DNA of 33,970 bases from an uncultured Actinomycetes bacterium (GTDB lineage: Bacteria; Actinomycetota; Thermoleophilia; RBG-16-64-13): NCBI GenBank assembly GCA_937148845.1, contig CAKZRW010000111.1, forward strand, positions 1 to 33,970, written 5' to 3'. Under the pieces are notes generated by a model, which saw only the letters and a list, made by a program, of their open reading frames with translations, did no database searches and was not told the origin of the DNA. Every line of letters starts with the position of its first letter. The first letter of the stretch is position 1. Shown in pieces: positions 1 to 6,594 of the stretch. A program made the translations under genes and the position numbers.

Positions 1-1188
1 ATGCAGAAGGCTTTGGAGATCAACAGCGCGGCTGCTGGCTCACTCGCTTCGTGGAACTTGGCAGGCTATACCATGATGGCTGCCATAGGGGGAGTAATGG
101 CGGCCCGCTGGGGGGCCCGCAAGGTGATCACCGGCGGTCTCGCTCTCACCACACTCGGCATGTTTCTGACCGGCATCTCTGGTGGCCTAGGGGGAGCCTC
201 CGCCGCCCGCCTCCTGACTGGCATGGGCAATGGCATGATGTTCGTCCCTTCGATAGCCCTCATGGCCTCCTGGTTTCGCGTGCGTCAGCTGGGCTTGGCC
301 TCGACCATCGTGCCCACTGGTTCGTCGCTGGCCATGATGATCGTGGGGCCTGTGGTACCACGGCTCATCGCAGCCGGAGGATCTGAAGGGTGGCGCTCGG
401 CTTGGTATTTCTTCGCCATCCTCACTGCTGTCCTCACCGTGATCAGCGCCTCGCTGCTGCGCGACCGTCCTAAAGGAACGCCCTCGCCTCGTGACTCGAT
501 GGTGTACGACCGACACGCTCCTCCGGCCATTCGGGCCTGGCTCAAGAAGAACACCCCGGGAATCAAGAGTATCTTGAGCTCGGGCTACGCCTGGCATCTT
601 GGCCTCGTCTACTTTCTTTTCGGAGTAGCCTTCCTTCTCTATTTCACCTTCTTTCAGAAGCGGCTCATGGCTGATCTCGGCTACAGCAGCGAAGCTGCGG
701 GGTATCTCTTCATGGTCTTGGGCGTGGCGGGTTTCATCGGAGGCATGGGCTGGGGCAGTCTTTCTGACCGATTTGGACGACGCCGGGCCGTCTCCCTCAA
801 CCTGCTGATGTCGGGTGTGGCTGCTCTCTTATTCGCCGTGAGCCCCACGCTGCCGACCCTGGTGCTCTCGGCTCTCCTCTTCGGAGCCAGCGGGATGGTC
901 TTCCCCGGCCTGATGGGCGCTGCTTGTGCCGATCGCTTCGGCCCCGGCCTCGCCCCCGCTGCCTTGGGGCTAATAACCATACTGGTAGGAGTGGGACAGA
1001 CCGTCGGGCCTCTGATCGGAGGGGCCATGAACGATGCGTACGCCTCGCTGGGCCCGTCCTATCTCTTCTCTGCGGTCACTTTCTTCGTAGGCGCGGCTGC
1101 CGCTCTGGCGTTGCGCAGTCCCAAAGGCGACCGGGCAAGCAAGAGCTCGCTTCCGCCCCTACCTCCCCGACGGCATCCCATCCCCTGA
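1..1188 (+). CDS. MFS transporter, 5'-truncated by window edge
   Basis: Major facilitator superfamily permease of the inner membrane. At least 395 residues are present, rich in Gly/Ala/Leu membrane segments. The first visible residues align with residue 50 onward of the following paralogue (both have the core AGSLASWN...GYT.MA), so about 50 N-terminal residues, including the first membrane helix, lie before the window and the ATG at base 1 is not the true start. Central loop residues around 155-185 are polar, as expected between two six-helix halves; the second half has the typical loop motif SDRFGRRRA. Both copies resemble the YbfB/YjiJ-type MFS group, but the substrate cannot be read from sequence. 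Its position ahead of aromatic-hydroxylation genes suggests uptake or export of a phenolic acid or polyphenol; this is inference. The family call is secure. Confidence 0.88.
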   Translation: MQKALEINSAAAGSLASWNLAGYTMMAAIGGVMAARWGARKVITGGLALTTLGMFLTGISGGLGGASAARLLTGMGNGMMFVPSIALMASWFRVRQLGLASTIVPTGSSLAMMIVGPVVPRLIAAGGSEGWRSAWYFFAILTAVLTVISASLLRDRPKGTPSPRDSMVYDRHAPPAIRAWLKKNTPGIKSILSSGYAWHLGLVYFLFGVAFLLYFTFFQKRLMADLGYSSEAAGYLFMVLGVAGFIGGMGWGSLSDRFGRRRAVSLNLLMSGVAALLFAVSPTLPTLVLSALLFGASGMVFPGLMGAACADRFGPGLAPAALGLITILVGVGQTVGPLIGGAMNDAYASLGPSYLFSAVTFFVGAAAALALRSPKGDRASKSSLPPLPPRRHPIP

Positions 1189-1208
1189 ATGACTGAGCTG
1201 AGGATCAT

Positions 1209-2627
1209 TTGACCACTTTTCGCTCCCAACCCAGCCTTGCCGACCACCCTACCGGGGAGCTTCGCTACCGGTGGGTGGTCGCCGGGACCGCCTTCTTCGC
1301 CGTACTCTGTGCTATAGGCCTGGGCCGTTTTGCCTACAGTGCGGTCTTGCCAGCGATGCAGCAGGCCCTCGGCTTGACTAGCGCCGAGGCAGGTTCGCTG
1401 GCCTCGTGGAACCAGGTGGGCTACACGGTGATGGCACTTGTGGGAGGAGTGCTCGCTTCGCGGTTCGGTCCCCGCGTGGTGGTGTCCACCGGCTTGGCCT
1501 TGACCGCGGTGGGCATGTACCTGACCGGTATTTCTGACGGTCTGGCCGAAGCCTCTGCAGCCCGCTTGCTTACTGGCATGGGCAACGGCATGGTGCTGGC
1601 CCCTTCCATCACTCTCATGGCCGCATGGTTCCGAGCCCAACGGCACGGTTTCGCCACCGGGATGGTCCCCGCCGGGTCCTCGTTCGCTCTGGTGGCCGTG
1701 GGACCCTTGGTACCAGGACTCATCGCGGCCGGCGGTGCCGAAGGCTGGCGCCTTGCTTGGTACGTTTTCGCTGGAGTGACGGCCGCCATGACGGTCTTCA
1801 ACGCGGCCATGTCGCGCAACCGGCCACAGGAGACCGATACCTGGTGGCGCCGGCTGCGTAGCGGAGAGCTGCCTCGTCGGGATCGACAGGGGGAGGCGGG
1901 CGAGGGGCAGTCAAGCCTGGCTGCCCTGCCCGAGCAGGCGGGCTGCGCCCAGGCCGAGCAGACTGGCCGCGCCGGGGCCGAGCAGACCGACCGCCCGTCA
2001 GCTGAGAATTCGCTGCGCCAGGACTTTCGCCGCATCTCCCGCTCCAGCCGGGCTTGGCATCTAGGCTCTCTTTACCTCCTGTACGGCTTTGCTTTTCTCA
2101 TGTTCTTCACTTTTTTCCAAAAGCGGCTTATCCATGACCTAGGCTACAGCAGTCACACCGCCGGCATACTCTTCTTGGTACTCGGGGTCAGCGGAACCCT
2201 GGCCGGCATCTTCTGGGGTGGCATCTCGGACCGGGTGGGCCGAGGGCCGACTTTGGCCGTAGTATTCGCCCTGGAGGGAGCCTGTGGGGTCATATTCGCG
2301 CTTTGGGACAGTCTGCCGGCACTCGCCGCCGCCTCCTGGATCTTCGGATTCTGTGGGCTGAGCGTCCCCAGTCTCATGGGAGCCGCGTGCGCGGATTGTT
2401 TCGGAGTCAGACTGGCTCCCGCTTCTCTTGGCTTCATCACCTTCTTTCTTGGAGTGGGCCAGACGATCGGCCCGTACATAGGCGGCGCTCTCGAAGACTT
2501 CTCTTCTTCCCTCACCTCGACCTACCTGCTATCGGCGGGGATCTTCGCCGTGGGGACAGTGGTCGCCGTCTTCTTGCGCCGGCCCCGCTTCCAGGGGACG
2601 CAAACGCGTCCAGGCGAGTCCGCTTGA
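1209..2627 (+). CDS. MFS transporter (paralogue of upstream gene)
   Basis: Complete 472-residue inner-membrane permease. The start is TTG at 1209, chosen because GAGG at 1200-1203 lies five bases upstream and the protein then begins with a short polar tail before the first helix (residues about 22-45, containing GLGRFAYSAVLPAMQ, typical of YbfB/YjiJ-like MFS proteins). The gene starts only 20 bases after the previous stop and is clearly a tandem duplicate of it. Unlike its partner, it carries a long hydrophilic central loop (about residues 205-275), part of which is built from three 24-bp repeats encoding Glu-Gln-rich octapeptides. The second half has the conserved SDRVGRG loop. Family assignment is strong; substrate unknown, probably shared with or related to that of its neighbour. 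Confidence 0.92.
   Translation: MTTFRSQPSLADHPTGELRYRWVVAGTAFFAVLCAIGLGRFAYSAVLPAMQQALGLTSAEAGSLASWNQVGYTVMALVGGVLASRFGPRVVVSTGLALTAVGMYLTGISDGLAEASAARLLTGMGNGMVLAPSITLMAAWFRAQRHGFATGMVPAGSSFALVAVGPLVPGLIAAGGAEGWRLAWYVFAGVTAAMTVFNAAMSRNRPQETDTWWRRLRSGELPRRDRQGEAGEGQSSLAALPEQAGCAQAEQTGRAGAEQTDRPSAENSLRQDFRRISRSSRAWHLGSLYLLYGFAFLMFFTFFQKRLIHDLGYSSHTAGILFLVLGVSGTLAGIFWGGISDRVGRGPTLAVVFALEGACGVIFALWDSLPALAAASWIFGFCGLSVPSLMGAACADCFGVRLAPASLGFITFFLGVGQTIGPYIGGALEDFSSSLTSTYLLSAGIFAVGTVVAVFLRRPRFQGTQTRPGESA
1930..2001 (+). repeat. three imperfect 24-bp tandem repeats in MFS loop
   Basis: Units at 1930-1953, 1954-1977 and 1978-2001 each begin CCGAGCAG and stay in frame. They encode the octapeptides EQAGCAQA, EQTGRAGA and EQTDRPSA in the cytoplasmic central loop of the transporter. 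The paralogue upstream lacks this insertion, so the array arose after the duplication or was lost from the other copy. Confidence 0.85.
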
Positions 2628-2928
2628 AGGCAAGCGTAGAGGCGAAGCTTTCTCCCCACGGGACCACCCAGCTTCCAGCCCCCTGCCCCTTCAGCCCGGC
2701 CATCGCGATGACTCGCCCGGCCGGCTTGGAGCACGAAGATGATCCATACACGCGGGTCATAGGTCGCAGGAGTCATGAAAAGTTATCGGAAAAGGCACCA
2801 CCAGGTCGCGCCGCTTACTACTATGAGCGATACTGACCTGTGGAAGAAGGGGAATTTGGGTGTGCCACGGGTCGGTTCATCAGTAACCAGCTGGTCACTC
2901 AACCTATCTGAACGAGGAGGAGAGCCGC
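2628..2928. other. intergenic region before the transhydroxylase cluster
   Basis: About 300 bases with no convincing gene; the short open frames here lack conserved features. A small hairpin, CGCTTG-aagg-CAAGCG, overlaps the stop of the upstream transporter but has no T-run, so termination is not assured. An 18-bp inverted repeat lies at 2882-2899 and a strong purine-rich ribosome site (GAGGAGGAGAG) just before the ATG at 2929. No clear -35/-10 pair was found by eye. A promoter for the transhydroxylase genes would be expected here. Confidence 0.6.
2882..2899. promoter_or_regulatory. 18-bp inverted repeat, possible operator
   Basis: AGTAACCAGCTGGTCACT is palindromic apart from one mismatched pair, with a perfect 10-bp core ACCAGCTGGT. 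It ends 29 bases before the start codon of the first transhydroxylase large subunit, a position suited to a repressor or activator dimer. No regulator gene is present in the window, and no second copy was noticed by eye upstream of other operons. The regulatory role is inference. Confidence 0.4.
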
Positions 2929-5601
2929 ATGGCAGGCGAGAACAAACGGCCGCAGAGTAAGCCAACGGGCGCAGACAAGACTGTCCTTAAGGCTTTGGGC
3001 CTCAGCGGGGGGATCTTTGGAGCCTGCCCCTGTGCCGTCGACGTTAAGGATGGCAAGGTCATCCGCATCCGGCCGCTTCATTGGGATTCGGCCTATGACC
3101 CCAACACCTTCAATCCTTGGAAGATCACCAAGAACGGGAAGACCCTAGAGCCACTCTACAAGGCAGTGCCGGCTCCCTGGAGCCTAGCCTACAAGAAACG
3201 CGCCTACTCTCCCAACCGCATCAAGTACCCGCTCAAACGAGTGGATTTCGACCCCAACGGGGCCCCGGGTTCGGTAGGGCCTGGCGGGCGTAATACCCAG
3301 AACCGGGGAAAGAGCAAGTACGTGCGCATCTCTTGGGACGAGGCCACCACCATCATCGCCAATGAGATCAAGCGTATCCACAAGGAGTACGGACCCCTGG
3401 CCATCCTGGTGCAGGGTGATGGCCACGGCGAGTGCAAGATGGTGCATGCTCCGCACGGCTGCTCCACCCTCCTGCTTGACAAGATGGGGGGCTTCACCCA
3501 GCAAGTGCGCAATCCCGACAGCTGGGAAGGCTGGTATTGGGGTGCCAAGCACGTCTGGGGCAAGGGCTACATCGGGATGATGGCCCCCAACGACAACATC
3601 GTCAAAGACATCACCGAGCACAGCGACATGGTGGTGGTATGGGGCGGGGACCCCGAGACCACTCCCTGGGGTTTTAGAGGGCAATTCGCCAGCCGACTCC
3701 TCTACTTCTGGAACGAGATAGGCATCAAGCAGGTATACATCTGCCCCGACCTCAACTACGCAGCAGCTATCCATGCCGACAAGTGGATCCCCATCCTGCC
3801 CAACACCGATGCTGCTCTGCAGCTCGCCATCATCTATATGTGGATCACCGAGGACACCTACGACAAGGAGTACGTAGCTACCCATACCGTGGGCTTCGAC
3901 AAGATCAAGGCTTACGTGCTCGGCGAAGAAGACGGCATCCCCAAGACTCCAAAGTGGGCTGCGGAGAAGTGCGGGGTGCCGGTCTGGACCATCAAAGCCT
4001 TGGCCCGCGACTGGGCTAAGAAGACGGTCACCATCGGCCATTACTTCGGCGGGGGTATGGCTCGCGGTCCCTACTCCCACGAGCCGGCTCGCCTCGAGGT
4101 GGTCCTGCTCGGCATGCAGGGCCTGGGCAAGCCCGGGGTGCATCAGGCGCAGATAGCCTACACCGGCATGCCCAAGAACGTCATCACTGGCGGAGCAGAC
4201 CACATGGGTCCCTTCGCCAACCTCCAGGCCACCCCGTACGGGGAGCGTCTGTTGAAGCCTCACCGCGGTACTCCGACCGCTTGGGGCAAGCAGATGATCC
4301 CCAAGACCATGATCGAGGAAGCCATCAAGAAGGGCAAGGTGGAGTTCTGGGGCACGGGCGGCCATGAGGAGCCGACCGAAGACCAGTACAAGAAGTACAC
4401 CTACCCCATCCCCAAGGAAGAGGGCGGCACCGAGATCCACATGATGTGGACCGACACCCCCTGCCGCATCACCTGTTGGAACTGCGGCAACGACGTAGCA
4501 GAAGCCATGAGAAGCCCCAAGATCGAGTTCATCGTGGCTCAGCACCCGTGGCTCGAGAACGATGTGCTCTTTGCCGACGTCATCCTTCCCACCAACACCA
4601 CGCTCGAGGTCAACGACATCTCGCCCTGCATCCGCGAAGGTGACAGTTTCCAAAGCGTCATCCTTATGAATCGGGCTATCGAGCCGGTCGGCGAATCCAA
4701 GAGCGACTACGAAGCCGTTTGCGCCGTGGCTGAGAAACTAGGGATGTTGGAGGCTGTTACAGAGGGCTTCAGCGAAGAAGAGCTGATCCGCGGCACCTTT
4801 GAGGGCATGAAATTCAACACCGTGGTGCCGTGGGACGAGTTCAAAGAAAAGCAGTATTGCGTCCTCCCGGTGGCTCCTGACTGGGAGAGGCATCCCGCCG
4901 GTCTCTACAACTTCTGGAAGGATCCGGAAGCTCATCCCCTGCCCACGCCGAGCGGCAAGCTCGAATTCTGGTGCGAGAATCTGGCCACGACTTTTCCGGA
5001 CGACGAGGAACGTCCACCTATGCCCAAGTGGATCGAAAAGGGGATCACCCACGACGAGCGTCTCTCCAGCAAGCGGGCCAAGGCCTACCCGCTCCTTCTC
5101 ATGTCCAACCATGGCCGTTGGCGGACGCACGCTCAGTGCGACGACATCCCCTGGACCCGCGAAGCTCTCACGGGCAAGATCAGGGGGTTCGACGGGTACA
5201 TGTATGAGCCTTGCTGGATGCATCCCAGCGTAGCCGAGCCCCGGGGCATCAAGACAGGCGACATCGTCAAGGTCTACAACGAGCGCGGCGCTGTGCTGTG
5301 CGGCGCCCTGGTATGGGAGCGTATCATGCCGGGCGTGGTTTCTGTGGACCACGGAGCTCGGGCAGATTTCATCATCCCGCATGTCCTGGACCGCGGTGGG
5401 GCGATCAACGTGATTGCCCCCGAGGGTCTCACTTCCCGGCACGCGGCTGGGCAGGCCACCAGTGGTTACTTGGTGGAGGTGGAGAAGGTCACCATGGGCC
5501 AGATGGAAGAGTGGATGCGCCAGTATCCGGAAGCCTTCGCCCGTGAGTATGACCCGGCTTCAGGACTCCGGTTCAACGCTTGGATCGAGGAGGAGAGGTA
5601 G
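2929..5601 (+). CDS. athL: pyrogallol-phloroglucinol transhydroxylase-like large subunit, copy 1
   Basis: Molybdopterin oxidoreductase (DMSO reductase family), 890 residues, close to the ~875 of the transhydroxylase alpha subunit. That enzyme moves hydroxyl groups between polyphenols, turning pyrogallol into phloroglucinol, in the cytoplasm; no Tat signal is present. The N-terminus lacks the CxxCxxxC Fe-S motif found in most of the family (only CPC at 34-36), as known for transhydroxylase. An Asp-Ser-Trp triad at 197-199 matches the Asp, Mo-binding Ser and Trp I recall from that enzyme, with His166, His173 and His176 nearby as candidate active-site histidines. The C-terminal cofactor-binding domain covers roughly 740-880. 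The start is supported by GAGGAGGAGAG upstream. The small subunit begins two bases after the stop. Residues 83-560 are encoded by DNA identical to copy 2. Resorcinol hydroxylase or another hydroxyarene enzyme is an alternative. Confidence 0.78.
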   Translation: MAGENKRPQSKPTGADKTVLKALGLSGGIFGACPCAVDVKDGKVIRIRPLHWDSAYDPNTFNPWKITKNGKTLEPLYKAVPAPWSLAYKKRAYSPNRIKYPLKRVDFDPNGAPGSVGPGGRNTQNRGKSKYVRISWDEATTIIANEIKRIHKEYGPLAILVQGDGHGECKMVHAPHGCSTLLLDKMGGFTQQVRNPDSWEGWYWGAKHVWGKGYIGMMAPNDNIVKDITEHSDMVVVWGGDPETTPWGFRGQFASRLLYFWNEIGIKQVYICPDLNYAAAIHADKWIPILPNTDAALQLAIIYMWITEDTYDKEYVATHTVGFDKIKAYVLGEEDGIPKTPKWAAEKCGVPVWTIKALARDWAKKTVTIGHYFGGGMARGPYSHEPARLEVVLLGMQGLGKPGVHQAQIAYTGMPKNVITGGADHMGPFANLQATPYGERLLKPHRGTPTAWGKQMIPKTMIEEAIKKGKVEFWGTGGHEEPTEDQYKKYTYPIPKEEGGTEIHMMWTDTPCRITCWNCGNDVAEAMRSPKIEFIVAQHPWLENDVLFADVILPTNTTLEVNDISPCIREGDSFQSVILMNRAIEPVGESKSDYEAVCAVAEKLGMLEAVTEGFSEEELIRGTFEGMKFNTVVPWDEFKEKQYCVLPVAPDWERHPAGLYNFWKDPEAHPLPTPSGKLEFWCENLATTFPDDEERPPMPKWIEKGITHDERLSSKRAKAYPLLLMSNHGRWRTHAQCDDIPWTREALTGKIRGFDGYMYEPCWMHPSVAEPRGIKTGDIVKVYNERGAVLCGALVWERIMPGVVSVDHGARADFIIPHVLDRGGAINVIAPEGLTSRHAAGQATSGYLVEVEKVTMGQMEEWMRQYPEAFAREYDPASGLRFNAWIEEER
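3175..4610 (+). repeat. identical 1436-bp block, copy A (pairs with 6829-8264)
   Basis: Direct repeat at a constant offset of 3654 bases. Segments compared at the start, middle and end are identical, and the translations agree in the coding frame and in an antisense frame throughout, so synonymous differences are few or none. Identity stops abruptly: base 3174 is T against C in the other copy, and base 4611 is C against A. Outside the block the two genes differ at many codons. Confidence 0.92.
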
Positions 5602-5603
5602 CC

Positions 5604-6431
5604 ATGGGCAAGAAGGTCTTCATAATCGATGTCGGCAAGTGCAACGGCTGCTACTGCTGTCAGGTGGTGTGCAAGGACGAGCACGTCGGCAACGACTGGA
5701 CTCCGATCGCCAAGCCTCAGCCTGAGGTCGGGCAGTTCTGGCTCATGCTGACTGAACGCGTACGGGGCAACGTGCCCAAGGTGAAGGTCTCCTACAGGCC
5801 GCATCTCTGTATGCACTGCGACGACGCTCCTTGCATGGCGGCTTGTAAGGTCGAAGATGCCATCTACAAGCGTGAGGACGGACTGGTCATCATCGACCCG
5901 CTCAAGTGCACTGGCTGCAAGGCATGTGTAGATGTCTGTCCTTACGACGCTATCTATTTCAACGAAGACCTCAACTTGGCCCAGAAGTGCACCGGTTGTG
6001 CTCACCTGCTCGACGACGGCTGGTCAGAACCGCGTTGTGCCGATGCCTGTCCTACACTCGCGCTGCGTCTGTACGATGAGGACGATGAAGAGGCGAAAGC
6101 TCTCATAGCCAAAGCCCAGGTGTGGAAACCCGAGCTCAAAGACCAGGTAAAGCCGCGGGTCTACTACCTGAATATTCCCAAGAGGTTCATCGCCGGCACC
6201 CTCTATGACCCGGTCGAGGAGGAGGTCATCATAGGCGCCAAGGCTACGCTCAAAGCCTCTGACGGAACGGTCCTCACTACCGAGACCGACAGCTACGGCG
6301 ACTTCTGGTTCGAGGGGATCGAACCTGGTGTGTACGACCTCGAACTGAGCTACGGTGGCAAGAGCAAGAGCTTTGCGGGGCTCGATACGCGCGAGGTGGA
6401 GATCAATCTCGGGGACATTCCACTAACCTGA
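5604..6431 (+). CDS. athS: transhydroxylase-like Fe-S small subunit with transthyretin-like domain
   Basis: Electron-carrying beta subunit of 275 residues, essentially the length known for the pyrogallol-phloroglucinol transhydroxylase small subunit. The ATG at 5604 is preferred to an upstream in-frame start because GGAGGAGAGG sits just before it. Four cysteine groups are visible: Cys13-x2-Cys-x2-Cys-x3-Cys; CxxCx4CxxxC near 70; CxxCxxCxxxC near 103; and CxxCx12CxxxC near 131. That is enough ligands for up to four [4Fe-4S] clusters (three are described for the known enzyme, as I recall). The last ~75 residues (from FIAGTLYDP) form a carboxypeptidase-regulatory/transthyretin-like beta domain with the DSYGDFWFEGIEPG turn. 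That extra domain is characteristic of transhydroxylase and absent from ordinary NrfC/DmsB-type subunits. It lies between two large-subunit genes and may serve both. Confidence 0.82.
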   Translation: MGKKVFIIDVGKCNGCYCCQVVCKDEHVGNDWTPIAKPQPEVGQFWLMLTERVRGNVPKVKVSYRPHLCMHCDDAPCMAACKVEDAIYKREDGLVIIDPLKCTGCKACVDVCPYDAIYFNEDLNLAQKCTGCAHLLDDGWSEPRCADACPTLALRLYDEDDEEAKALIAKAQVWKPELKDQVKPRVYYLNIPKRFIAGTLYDPVEEEVIIGAKATLKASDGTVLTTETDSYGDFWFEGIEPGVYDLELSYGGKSKSFAGLDTREVEINLGDIPLT

Positions 6432-6477
6432 TCCTTGGAGCTGAGACGGGAAGGCTCACCTAATCGAGAGGCGATCA

Positions 6478-6521
6478 GGCCGGCCACGTCCCTACCCCAA
6501 GGACGTGGCCGGCCAGGTTTT
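6478..6521 (+). terminator. rho-independent terminator after the small subunit
   Basis: A perfect 14-bp GC-rich stem (GGCCGGCCACGTCC at 6478-6491 pairing with 6501-6514), a nine-base loop, and TTTT at 6518-6521. It lies 46 bases after the small-subunit stop and before the second large subunit. The second large subunit therefore needs either read-through or its own promoter in 6522-6594. Confidence 0.85.
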
Positions 6522-6582
6522 ATCGACACCTGGTGCACTTGTAGGTGGGACTAAGATGAAAGCAGGACTCCAGCTGCTCGCG

Positions 6583-6591
6583 AAAGGGGGG
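6583..6591 (+). promoter_or_regulatory. ribosome binding site deciding the start of copy 2
   Basis: AAAGGGGGG three bases before ATG 6595. An earlier in-frame ATG at 6556 is preceded by GGTGGGA, and a GTG at 6505 lies inside the terminator stem and is excluded. The 6595 start gives a protein beginning in register with copy 1. Confidence 0.6.
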
Positions 6592-6594
6592 AAC

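Noticed and set aside
3184-4653. Long minus-strand open frame (489 codons) antisense to transhydroxylase copy 1
   Set aside because: It mirrors the coding strand's codon bias, has no recognisable domain or ribosome site, and recurs in copy 2 only because the DNA is identical.
6505-6594. Upstream-extended start (GTG 6505) of transhydroxylase copy 2
   Set aside because: It lies within the terminator stem and would add residues with no counterpart in copy 1.
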